From positions 1-33,665 of the forward strand of contig CAJCII010000085.1 in the NCBI GenBank assembly GCA_903970335.1: a stretch of 33,665 bases of DNA. The letters run 5' to 3'. How positions within the stretch are numbered: the stretch's first letter is position 1; every line of letters begins with the position of its first letter. This stretch comes from Bacteroidota bacterium (GTDB lineage: Bacteria; Verrucomicrobiota; Verrucomicrobiia; Methylacidiphilales; UBA1321). The notes under the pieces are model-generated. The model was given only the letters and a program-made list of their open reading frames with translations, was not told where the DNA came from and searched no databases. The position numbers and the translations under genes are program-made. Shown here piece by piece: positions 1-8,261 of this stretch.

Positions 1-891
1 GGCGGTTCCCGGGATCGTGGAGACTGGAGTAGGCGTACCGGTCACAAAGATTGGGGTGATAATAGCAAGCTGACCGCTGCCACCGGCGCCACCGGTGCCA
101 TTGGAGGTGCCTGTTTTCTGTAGACCACCACTACCACCGCCGCCCGGAGCCGTACCCGCATTGCCGTTACCCGCGGAAGTCAGGGCCGCGCCACCTGCGC
201 CGCCGTTTGCGCTGCCCGTAAGCCCAGCGCCCGCTCCACCCGCGCCCGATGTTTCGTTACTTCCTGTTCCGGCATTCCCCCCGCTGGTTCCTGGGTAGAC
301 GATTGCACCTGAACCCGGAAGGTCTCCCGAGCTGGTCGCGGTTCCGCCATTCGATCCAGACCAATGAGTGGTGCCAGTTCCTGCCGTGCTATTTAAAAGT
401 CCACCCGGACCACCCACGGCCAGAACGACCGCGCCCGTTGGGCTTCCTGCCGTGGAATTGCCAAAATAGGAAGATCCCCCTTGCCCTCCGTTGGTTGCGG
501 TAGCGGTACCGCCCGCTCCTCCCGTTCCTCCCGCGCCGACGGTCAGTTGATAAACATTGCCGGGCGTGACTGATGCCACATAGCTCACGAAAGACCCGCC
601 CGCACCACCACCCGCTTCGGCGTAATTTTGGTTCACCCCGCCGCCGCCGCCACCGCCGCCCCAAGCTTCGACTTGAACCGAAGTAACTCCGGCCGGGCAA
701 GTCCAGGTATAGTTGCCCGGTGTGCTATAGGTTTGTCCTTGTGCCAGACTCGCCCCCAAAACGGCCATCGCCGTTGCGACACCTGCGGTGGAAAGCGCCC
801 CGGCCCAGCGACGCAGGGAAAAAACAGGAAGCGTTACCAGCGAGGAACCGGTTTGAGTGAAGGAAGGCAGGAGGCGGGCGATGGTTGTCAT
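1..891 (-). CDS. Secreted glycine-rich protein, N-terminal part (runs off left edge)
   Basis: Reading the minus strand from an ATG at 891 gives 297 codons without a stop to the window edge, so the gene is partial at its 3' end. The first ~55 residues look like a long signal peptide: a basic patch (LRRW), a hydrophobic stretch (GVATAMAVLGASLA), then QGQTYSTPGNYTWTCPAG. Next comes VTSVQVEAWGGGGGGGGV, a start typical of bacterial glycine-rich surface proteins in which a short beta domain precedes the Gly-rich region. The rest is low-complexity Gly/Ala/Thr/Ser with many GG, GAGG and TGG motifs, and GGSGQLAII near the edge. No catalytic motif is visible. The sequence before the ATG has no Shine-Dalgarno. 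It is probably exported and surface-associated; the function is unknown. The downstream part could carry a sorting signal or beta-strand repeats but is not in the window. Confidence 0.7.
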   Translation of the reverse strand, partial: MTTIARLLPSFTQTGSSLVTLPVFSLRRWAGALSTAGVATAMAVLGASLAQGQTYSTPGNYTWTCPAGVTSVQVEAWGGGGGGGGVNQNYAEAGGGAGGSFVSYVASVTPGNVYQLTVGAGGTGGAGGTATATNGGQGGSSYFGNSTAGSPTGAVVLAVGGPGGLLNSTAGTGTTHWSGSNGGTATSSGDLPGSGAIVYPGTSGGNAGTGSNETSGAGGAGAGLTGSANGGAGGAALTSAGNGNAGTAPGGGGSGGLQKTGTSNGTGGAGGSGQLAIITPIFVTGTPTPVSTIPGTA

Positions 892-1204
892 TTGGAGGAT
901 TTAAATTGGAAATGGATCAAGGCGAAGAGGACGTTTTGTATGCTGCGATTGCGATCATTTGCCGACTTCTTTGCTACAATTTGATGACGACGATTTTTTC
1001 TGAAAATTTTCTTCTTTGTTCACGACAAGGCACTCTGGGGCGTGTTACGCTAAAGGAGCGCATCAAAGCTAAGGGCGATGTGAATGAAAGCCGTGAACTT
1101 GGCGTCCAGTTTTTCAAAACGGGACAAGATTCTCCGAATGCCCTTGGGCCTGCGGAAAAGTCGCTTCGATGGTGCTGCCCGCCATGGCGTCTCACCCCTC
1201 CTTT
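892..1204. other. Divergent intergenic region
   Basis: This 313-nt gap separates the divergent glycine-rich gene and the SGNH hydrolase gene. It is more AT-rich than its surroundings around 960-1020. I see no RNA gene, no convincing small gene and no strong hairpin. Promoters for both directions presumably lie here, but I could not pick one with confidence. Confidence 0.4.
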
Positions 1205-2494
1205 ATGAAAATCCTTGCGGCTTTTTTCACCCTCGTCCTGGTTTCGGTTGCGGTGCCCCTGCGGGCGACCTTGGTTTTGCAGCCGAACGACATGGTGGCG
1301 ATCTGCGGCGATTCGATCACGGAGCAGAAGCTCTATTCGGTTTTTCTGGAGGACTACTTCCTGATGTGCCAGCCCGCAGCGGGACTGCGGTGCGCACAAT
1401 TCGGGTGGGGCGGCGAGAAAGCTGGGGGATTTCTGGCGCGGATCGACCACGAGGTACTGCCGTTCAAACCCACGGTCGTGACGACCTGCTACGGGATGAA
1501 CGACGGCAATTATGCGACCATGACGCAGGCCACCGGCGACACCTACCGGCAGGCGATGACGGCAGTGGTGGAGAAGCTGAAGGCGGGCGGGGTAAAGTCG
1601 ATTGTGGTCGGTTCGCCGGGCTGCGTGGACGCTGCCGCATTTTACCCGAACATGCCCTACGCCGCCGAGGACTACAACAAGACGCTGGCGGCGTTGCGGG
1701 GAATCGCGATGGAGGTGGCGCAGAAGGAGGGGACCGGATTTGCGGATGTCTACACGCCGATGATGGAGGTAAACGCGAAGGCTAAGGCGGCATACGGGAA
1801 GACCTATCAACTGATTGCCGGGGGCGGAGTCCATCCGAACAACAACGGACAGATCGTGATGGCGTACGCGTTCCTTAAGAGCCTGGGTTGCGACGGAGCG
1901 ATCGGAACGATCACGGTGGACATGACTGCAGGCAAAGCCATAGGAACACCGGGACAGACGATTACTGGCTTTGCGTTGTCGGGTGATCAGACCGGTGGTT
2001 CCATGGGATTGGTCGAGGTGGAGAGCACTCGGTACCCGTTTTGTTTTCAGGGCGATCCCGACAAGCCGGACCAGAACGAAGCGTGTATGCTGAAATTTTT
2101 TCCGTTCAATGAGGACTTGAACCGGTACTTGCTGGTGGTGAAGGGACTGAAGGGGAGCAAAGCGAAAGTAACGTGGGGTACCACGACGAAGGAGTTTTCC
2201 ACAGCGGACTTGGCGAAGGGAATCAATCTGGCGGCGGAGTTCCTGGTGAATCCGTTTTGCGACCAATTCCGGAAGGTTCATGCCGCGGTGCAGGCGCAGC
2301 AAGCCCAGGAGACCCATCTCGTCAAGGAATTGATACACAATGTTCCGGTCTTCAAGACCATTGCGCCGAATTCGGGGGCCGATTTGGAAAAAGTCGTCGC
2401 CGACGGGATGGCGCAGGAGGGGAAGCTGTTCGCGGCGGCAGCGGCGCTCGTAGTCCCGGTGCAGTACACGATCAAGATCGAGTCGGAGCCGTAG
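1205..2494 (+). CDS. Secreted SGNH/GDSL-family hydrolase
   Basis: This is a predicted exported esterase or acetylhydrolase of the SGNH fold, probably removing acyl groups from carbohydrates. From ATG 1205 the protein begins MKILAAFFTLVLVSVAV, a clear signal peptide; an in-frame ATG at 1169 would add 12 residues ahead of it. Block I is GDSIT with the nucleophilic Ser, block II is the Gly of GWGGEKAGG, and block III is the Asn of GMNDGN. The His block reads GGGVHPNNNG, with His at codon 210. The Asp normally three residues before this His (DxxH) is Gly (codon 207), so the usual triad looks incomplete. The ~429 residues exceed a bare SGNH domain; the C-terminal ~190 residues are an extra region of unknown role. 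It is followed 44 nt downstream by two GH2 genes, which suggests joint work on an acylated polysaccharide or glycoside. Confidence 0.85.
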   Translation: MKILAAFFTLVLVSVAVPLRATLVLQPNDMVAICGDSITEQKLYSVFLEDYFLMCQPAAGLRCAQFGWGGEKAGGFLARIDHEVLPFKPTVVTTCYGMNDGNYATMTQATGDTYRQAMTAVVEKLKAGGVKSIVVGSPGCVDAAAFYPNMPYAAEDYNKTLAALRGIAMEVAQKEGTGFADVYTPMMEVNAKAKAAYGKTYQLIAGGGVHPNNNGQIVMAYAFLKSLGCDGAIGTITVDMTAGKAIGTPGQTITGFALSGDQTGGSMGLVEVESTRYPFCFQGDPDKPDQNEACMLKFFPFNEDLNRYLLVVKGLKGSKAKVTWGTTTKEFSTADLAKGINLAAEFLVNPFCDQFRKVHAAVQAQQAQETHLVKELIHNVPVFKTIAPNSGADLEKVVADGMAQEGKLFAAAAALVVPVQYTIKIESEP

Positions 2495-2538
2495 GAGCAA
2501 CTTTTAGAATGAACCGAGGTTAAACGACCCATACCGTT

Positions 2539-4962
2539 ATGAATTATCTCCGATTCGTTTTTTACCTCTTCCTGCTTGCAGTCGCGTTCCGGAATTCCGT
2601 GGCGGACGATACGCTGGCCTTTTCGACGACAAAATTCGACGCTGGCTGGGAGTTTGTGCGACTGGATTCGTCGCCGCCTCCGGCTCCGGCCAACAAGGAC
2701 CTTGAGCAGGAGATGAGCAGCCTGTCGGGGAACACGTGGGACAAGGTCACACTTCCGCACACGGCGTTTATCGAACCGAAAGACGTCACCGATTCGTGGC
2801 AGGGCGTCTGTTACTACCGCAAGACGTTTACCGTTCCGGCGGATGCGAAAGGCAAAAGGGTGACCCTCGAATTCGGCGGAGCAATGCAGATCGCCGATAT
2901 CTGGGTGAACAATCAATACGTCATGAGGCACTCGGGCGGCTATCTCGGTTTTGTCGTCGACCTGACGGAGGTGGCGAACTACGGCGGCGACAACACGATT
3001 GTGGTCAAACTGGACAACCGTCCCGATCCGCTCGTCCCTCCCGGCAAGCCACTGGACAAGCTCGATTTTTGTTACTATTCCGGGCTTTACCGCGACGTTT
3101 GGCTGCACGTCACCGACAAGCTTCACATCACCAATCCGATCGAGGTGGACCAAGTGGCCGGCGGTGGGGTCTTTGTGACCTATGACGGAGTCTCCGGCGA
3201 CAGCGCGACGGTCAAGATCAAGACCGACGTGAAGCTGGAAGCCACGGGAACGGCCTCATCCGAGTGCGAAGTGCGCCAGGAGTTAATCGACATGGCCGGG
3301 GCAGCGGTGGCGCAGGCGAAGCCGGCTCCTTTCGATCTCCAGGCCGGAGAAGAGAAGGAAATCGAGCAGAGCATCCCGGTGACGAGTCCGAAGCTCTGGT
3401 CGCCGGACCACCCCGATCTTTACGTGCTCAAATCGGAAGTATTTCGCGGTGGAGTGCTGGTCGACCAAGCCACGACCCGAATCGGCATCCATACCTACAG
3501 CGTGTCGAGGCAGGACGGCTTCGAAATCAACGGTCAACCGGTGCGATTAATGGGCACAAACCGACACCAGGAATATCCGTGGGTCGGCAACGCCGTTTCC
3601 GCCAACGCACAGTATCGGGACATCTGGCTGATCAAGAATGCGGGCTTTAATACCGTGCGGCTGTGCCATTATCCTCAAGACCCCTCGGTCTACGATGCCT
3701 GTGACGAACTCGGGGTAATGGCGATCGAATGCACGCCGGGCTGGCAATATTTCAACTCGAATACGACCTTTCAGGACAATGTCGTGCAGGATATCCGGCA
3801 GATGATCCGGCGGGACCGCAACCACCCTTGCATCGCCCTCTGGGAAACAAATCTGAATGAGACACATACCTCATCGAAATTTTGTCAAAGGAGCGCGGCG
3901 GTGGCAAAGGAGGAATTCCCGGATTCCCTCACGAGCGGCGACGAGGCGGGGCCCAAGACGTGGGACGTGCAATATCCGAGATTCGTCCACAATGCCTACA
4001 ACCTCGCGGTCCAGGCCGATATGCCTTACCTGGTACGCGAATACGGGGACTGGATTAACGGGAAAACCATCACCTCGCGGAAAACGCGGGCCGATGGCAA
4101 CGACGCTCTCCTGCTCCAGGCCTGGAATTTTGCCTACACCCACAACCAACTTATGGCCCTGGCTCCGGCCCTGATTGGCGATGCAACGTGGGTTATGTTC
4201 GATTACAACCGGGGCTATGACCGGGACACCGAGACCTCCGGCATGGCCGATATCACCCGCCTGCCCAAACCGATCTACTATTTCTTTCAGAGCCAGCGCG
4301 ATCCCGCTGCCGCCAGCGCCGGGGCGGGCATTGAAGCCGGCCCCATGGTGGCGATTGCCAACACTTGGACGCAAGCTGCGGCGGCTGCGGGCAGGGTCGT
4401 CGTGTTTAGCAATTGCGAGGAGGTTGAATTGTTCGTCAATGGAAAATCCATCGCCCGGCACCCCCCCGATCACGGCCCCGACTCGGCTTACAATGCCTCA
4501 ACCATGTGGGATGGCAGCAATTGCTCGCACGTTACGCATCCAGCCTTCACCTTCTCTCAAGTTCCGGGTGAGGCCGGAGAGTTGAAGGCTGTCGGTTACC
4601 TTCAAAATCAGGCAGTTGCGCAGCAGAGTGTCTTTACCCCCGGCGCCCCAGCCAAACTGGCCTTGGAACCGGCGTTGCACAATCGACCTCTTGCCGCAGA
4701 CGGGGCGGATGTTATTTTCGTCCATGCTCGGGTGCTGGATGGGCAGAACCATCTCTGTTGCGAGGCGAAAAACGACCTGACCTTCACGGTCAGCGGCCCC
4801 GCACGAGCGGTCAGCCCAACCAGCGTACCGTCCGAGGGTGGAATCGGGACGATTTTACTTCAAGCCACCGACCAACCCGGAACGATAACGGTCACGGCGA
4901 GCGGAGACGGACTCTCCCCAGCGTCGGTCGAGATAACGTCGGCTGCGCCCTCATCCCCATAA
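2539..4962 (+). CDS. Secreted glycoside hydrolase family 2 (beta-galactosidase-like)
   Basis: An 807-residue exported GH2 enzyme. A signal peptide (LRFVFYLFLLAVAF, probable cleavage near VA|DD) is followed by the GH2 sugar-binding jelly-roll (~25-205, with YYSGLYRDVWLHV at its end), the immunoglobulin-like domain (~210-320) and the TIM barrel (~325-590). The acid/base Glu is E441 in WETNLNET after RNHPCIALW; the nucleophile is E501 in YLVREYGDW. Both match family expectations, so the enzyme should be active on a beta-glycoside; the sugar cannot be told from sequence. The C-terminus (VELFVNGKS, then an AADGADVIFVHA module) matches the DUF4982 plus Ig/invasin-like domains of many large GH2 proteins. 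It sits 44 nt after the SGNH gene and 113 nt before a second GH2, probably a co-expressed degradation cluster. Confidence 0.92.
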   Translation: MNYLRFVFYLFLLAVAFRNSVADDTLAFSTTKFDAGWEFVRLDSSPPPAPANKDLEQEMSSLSGNTWDKVTLPHTAFIEPKDVTDSWQGVCYYRKTFTVPADAKGKRVTLEFGGAMQIADIWVNNQYVMRHSGGYLGFVVDLTEVANYGGDNTIVVKLDNRPDPLVPPGKPLDKLDFCYYSGLYRDVWLHVTDKLHITNPIEVDQVAGGGVFVTYDGVSGDSATVKIKTDVKLEATGTASSECEVRQELIDMAGAAVAQAKPAPFDLQAGEEKEIEQSIPVTSPKLWSPDHPDLYVLKSEVFRGGVLVDQATTRIGIHTYSVSRQDGFEINGQPVRLMGTNRHQEYPWVGNAVSANAQYRDIWLIKNAGFNTVRLCHYPQDPSVYDACDELGVMAIECTPGWQYFNSNTTFQDNVVQDIRQMIRRDRNHPCIALWETNLNETHTSSKFCQRSAAVAKEEFPDSLTSGDEAGPKTWDVQYPRFVHNAYNLAVQADMPYLVREYGDWINGKTITSRKTRADGNDALLLQAWNFAYTHNQLMALAPALIGDATWVMFDYNRGYDRDTETSGMADITRLPKPIYYFFQSQRDPAAASAGAGIEAGPMVAIANTWTQAAAAAGRVVVFSNCEEVELFVNGKSIARHPPDHGPDSAYNASTMWDGSNCSHVTHPAFTFSQVPGEAGELKAVGYLQNQAVAQQSVFTPGAPAKLALEPALHNRPLAADGADVIFVHARVLDGQNHLCCEAKNDLTFTVSGPARAVSPTSVPSEGGIGTILLQATDQPGTITVTASGDGLSPASVEITSAAPSSP

Positions 4963-5075
4963 AAATAATTACGCTCCGTTCATTTCACGCAACTTTCCTT
5001 CATTTTTGCCCTTAATCCAGAAAGTCGCGGTTACACTTAAAACCATCTTTAAATTTAACCGATTCCAGCCCATAT

Positions 5076-7673
5076 ATGAATATGCTCCCGATCAGCCGCT
5101 TCAACTATCTAGTCGCTTTTCTTTCCGGATTTGCCTGCCTGGCAACCCCCTCGTTCCTTCGGGCCGACGGCGCTTACACCCCGCCGGATTCTCCCCGGGT
5201 CACGTATAATTTCAATCCGGGTTGGAAGTTCATCAAACAGGACGTGCCGGGAGCCGATGCGGCGGACTTCGACGATTCGAAGTGGGACGATGTCGGCACC
5301 CCTCATACCTATAACGACGTCGATAGCTACCGGAATATCATCAACCATGGCAGCGGCGATGTCGGCGAGTATCATGGGCCGGCTTGGTATCGCAAGCACT
5401 TCAAGCTTCCGGACAGCGCGAAGGACGGGAAAGTCTTCATCGAATTCGAGGGGATGCGGCAGGCGGGCCACTTTTTCGTAAACGGCAAGCCTGCGGGCCA
5501 GTTCGAAAACGGCGTCACCGCCTGCGGGCTGGACATCACGTCCCTGGTGAATTTCGGCGGAGCGGACAATGTGATCGCGGTCAAGGCGGACAACACCAAG
5601 GGCTACCAGGAAGAAGCCACCAAGACCGGCTACGAGTGGGACTCGAACGCCTTTAATCCCAACTACGGCGGCTTGCACAGCGATGTCCGGCTGCACCTGA
5701 CGGGCAAGGTCTACCAGACGCTGCCCCTCTATGAAAATCTCCAGACCACGGGCATCTATATCTACCCGGGCAATTTTTCGATCAAGGACAAGACCTGCGA
5801 CCTGAATGTCGTTTCCGAGGTGAAAAACGAGGGCGATCAGCAGGTGGTCACCCTTTCGGTCGATGTCGTCGATGCCTCGGGCAATCTGTGCACCTCGTTC
5901 ACTGCGGACCCCTCCGACATGGTCGCGAAAGAGCTCGACGATATCACCGCCACGGGCCATCTCACCAATGCCCATTGGTGGTCCCCGACCGACCCTTACC
6001 TTTACGACGTCTACACCATCCTCAAGGTCAACGACAAGGTCGTCGATGTCTGCAAAACCCGCACCGGATTCCGCAAAACCGAATTCAAGGGCGGCACGGG
6101 AACTGGCGGCGTGTACATCAACGACAGCTTCGTTTACCTGAAAGGGTACGCCCAACGCGCCAGCGACGACTGGGCCGGTCTGGGTGAGGCCTATCCCGAC
6201 TGGATGCACGATTTCACCGCCTCGCTCATCCGGCAGAGCCACGCCAACTATGTGCGCTGGATGCACATCACCCCGCAGCGCGTGGATGAAGATTCCTACG
6301 ATAAATACGGCATCGTCAACATTTGCCCGGCGGGCGACAAGGAAGGCGACGCCATGGGTCGCCAATGGGACCAGCGCGTCGAAGTCATGCGCGACTCGAT
6401 CATCTACATGCGCAACCACCCCGGCATCCTTTTCTGGGAGGCGGGCAACAACGGCATTTCCGGCGACCACATGAAGCAGATGGTCGATTTAAGGAAGCAA
6501 TACGACCCCGGCGGTGGCCGGGCCATGGGCTGCCGCGACATCAAACCGGATGCCGAACCCTACGCCCAATACTTCGGCATCATGATCGGCCAGGATGACG
6601 CCAAGGACAAACGCAAGACGCCGACGGACATCTTCCGCACCTACAGCGAAGAGCGCCGCGACAAAGGGCCTTTTCTCGAGGCCGAAGATTTCCGCGACGA
6701 GGCCGCCCGGCGTTTCTGGGACGATTTTTCCCCGCCTCACTTCGGCTTCAAGCCGGGGCCGAAGGACACCTATAACTGGAACTCGGAAAGCTTTACCGTG
6801 GCGGCGGTCGGGCGCTACGACGATTACTACCGCAACCGGATTTCCAACCCCGATTCCGCCCATGCCAAATGGGCCGGTTATGCCTCGATCTATTTCTCGG
6901 ATTCCAACGCGGACGGACGCCAGGACAGCAGCGAAGTCTGTCGCGTCAGCGGCAAGGTCGATTCCGTGCGGCTACCCAAGCAGGCCTACTACGCCTATCG
7001 CGTCATGCAGAACGACCAGCCCGACATCCATATCGTCGGGCATTGGACTTATCCGGCCGGTACGACCAAGACCATGTACGTCGTTTCCAACTGCGATTCG
7101 GTCGAACTCTTCGTGAACGGAAAGTCCAAGGGCAAAGTCGATCATGCGACCACCGGCTATCTCTTCGCGTTTCCCGCCATCGCGTGGGAAGCGGGTGAAA
7201 TCAAGGCTGTCGGATACAATAACGGAGCCGAAGCCTGCGAAGACACATTGACCACCGCCGGAGCGCCCAAGAGCATCAAGCTCACACCCATTCTGGGACC
7301 GAAAGGCCTCCAGGCGGACGGATCGGATGTTGCCCTGCTCGATGTCGAAGTGGTGGACGACAAAGGCGAGCGCTGCCCGACCGACGAAGCGCGGATCGAC
7401 TTCACCTGCTCGGGCCCGGCGATCTGGCGCGGCGGCTACAACAGCGGGATTCCCGGCTCCACGAACAACCTCTACCTCAACACGGAGTGCGGCATCAACC
7501 GCGTCGCCGTTCGCTCGACCACGACTCCCGGCACCATTACCGTGACGGCCAAGCGTGACGGTCTCGATTCGGCCTCGGTCGATATCGTTTCCAACCCGGT
7601 AACGATCGCCGATGGATTGGAGAAAGACCTGCCGCAAGTCCTGGCTGGCCCGGTCGCGCCTTCCGCCAAATAA
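5076..7673 (+). CDS. Secreted GH2-family protein with altered acid/base motif
   Basis: An 865-residue exported protein with GH2 architecture. The signal peptide contains FNYLVAFLSGFACLA and probably ends near LRA|DG. The jelly-roll domain (~40-215) contains GPAWYRKHFKLP and GGLHSDVRLHL, followed by an Ig-like domain (~220-340) and the TIM barrel. After RNHPGILFW the expected acid/base Glu of GNE is Asn: WEAGNNGIS, N459 at 6450-6452. The likely nucleophile is E537 in PFLEAEDFRDE. The C-terminus again carries VELFVNGKSKGK (DUF4982-like) and LQADGSDVALLDVEVVDD (Ig/invasin-like). Its barrel motifs differ from the GH2 gene just upstream, so this is a different subfamily rather than a recent duplicate. 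It could use another acid, act on an activated substrate, or be a binding protein. Substrate unknown. Confidence 0.88.
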   Translation: MNMLPISRFNYLVAFLSGFACLATPSFLRADGAYTPPDSPRVTYNFNPGWKFIKQDVPGADAADFDDSKWDDVGTPHTYNDVDSYRNIINHGSGDVGEYHGPAWYRKHFKLPDSAKDGKVFIEFEGMRQAGHFFVNGKPAGQFENGVTACGLDITSLVNFGGADNVIAVKADNTKGYQEEATKTGYEWDSNAFNPNYGGLHSDVRLHLTGKVYQTLPLYENLQTTGIYIYPGNFSIKDKTCDLNVVSEVKNEGDQQVVTLSVDVVDASGNLCTSFTADPSDMVAKELDDITATGHLTNAHWWSPTDPYLYDVYTILKVNDKVVDVCKTRTGFRKTEFKGGTGTGGVYINDSFVYLKGYAQRASDDWAGLGEAYPDWMHDFTASLIRQSHANYVRWMHITPQRVDEDSYDKYGIVNICPAGDKEGDAMGRQWDQRVEVMRDSIIYMRNHPGILFWEAGNNGISGDHMKQMVDLRKQYDPGGGRAMGCRDIKPDAEPYAQYFGIMIGQDDAKDKRKTPTDIFRTYSEERRDKGPFLEAEDFRDEAARRFWDDFSPPHFGFKPGPKDTYNWNSESFTVAAVGRYDDYYRNRISNPDSAHAKWAGYASIYFSDSNADGRQDSSEVCRVSGKVDSVRLPKQAYYAYRVMQNDQPDIHIVGHWTYPAGTTKTMYVVSNCDSVELFVNGKSKGKVDHATTGYLFAFPAIAWEAGEIKAVGYNNGAEACEDTLTTAGAPKSIKLTPILGPKGLQADGSDVALLDVEVVDDKGERCPTDEARIDFTCSGPAIWRGGYNSGIPGSTNNLYLNTECGINRVAVRSTTTPGTITVTAKRDGLDSASVDIVSNPVTIADGLEKDLPQVLAGPVAPSAK

Positions 7674-7875
7674 CCGGGCCATTCGGGCCGCTTCGACGGC
7701 ACCGGATTGGGCCTGAACCTCACCCTGCGATTTGCGAAACGCTCGGCGGGACCGCCGAAACCACCCCGTCCCCACACCTCCTCTTTGCTCTTGAAATTAC
7801 CTCCGCAGTCGCACACTGTCACCCTTGTCCAAACTCGCCGGTAACCCATCGAAAACACACAAATCGAAAATCGCC

Positions 7876-8217
7876 ATGGAAATAAATGTCATCACCTCGG
7901 ACGCCACCTATAGTCACATTGCGCTGGTCGGAAAGCTCGATATCGCGGGCGTCGGCCAGATCGAAAACAAATTCCTCGGTTACACTGCGGCCGGCAAAAA
8001 AAACTCCATCGTCGATCTCTCCGGCGTCACTTTTCTCGGCTCGATGGGACTGCGTATTCTTCTCAGCGCGGCCAAGTCGCTCAAACAGGAAAAGAAAAAG
8101 TTAATCCTGCTCAATCCCCAGCCTCTCGTTAACGAAGTGCTGGAAGCCTCCGGCATCGGCGATGTCGTCGCCATCGAGCACGATACCGCCTCCGCCGTGG
8201 CCCAGGCCCAGGCCTAG
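7876..8217 (+). CDS. STAS-domain anti-sigma-factor antagonist
   Basis: A 113-residue single STAS domain of the SpoIIAA/RsbV type, which binds or releases an anti-sigma kinase according to its phosphorylation state. The diagnostic strand-helix is IVDLSGVTFLGSMGLRILL, followed by KKLILLNPQP and VLEASGIGDVV. By alignment with SpoIIAA (DSSGL), the Ser at the classical phosphosite is Met here, with Ser one position earlier (GSMGL); SMG variants of this kind are common in STAS proteins outside Firmicutes. I chose ATG 7876 because the domain begins right after it; an in-frame TTG at 7825 would add 17 basic residues. The next gene, 44 nt downstream, is a PP2C phosphatase, the natural partner that would dephosphorylate this protein. 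The kinase and sigma factor are not in the window. Confidence 0.88.
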   Translation: MEINVITSDATYSHIALVGKLDIAGVGQIENKFLGYTAAGKKNSIVDLSGVTFLGSMGLRILLSAAKSLKQEKKKLILLNPQPLVNEVLEASGIGDVVAIEHDTASAVAQAQA

Positions 8218-8261
8218 CCCCGCCTTGCGGGCCTCCCCTTCCCGCTCTATTTTTTAAAGCC

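Noticed and set aside
389-700. 103-codon Arg-rich minus-strand frame
   Set aside because: It overlaps the glycine-rich gene in another phase; the Gly-rich frame is open for 297 codons and starts with a signal peptide.
5109-6470. 453-codon frame antisense to the second GH2 gene
   Set aside because: A shadow caused by GC-rich codons; no motif, and the GH2 frame is certain.
7744-7757. GC-rich inverted repeat CGGCGG-GA-CCGCCG after the second GH2 gene
   Set aside because: The loop is very short and no T-tract follows; such short GC palindromes are expected by chance here.
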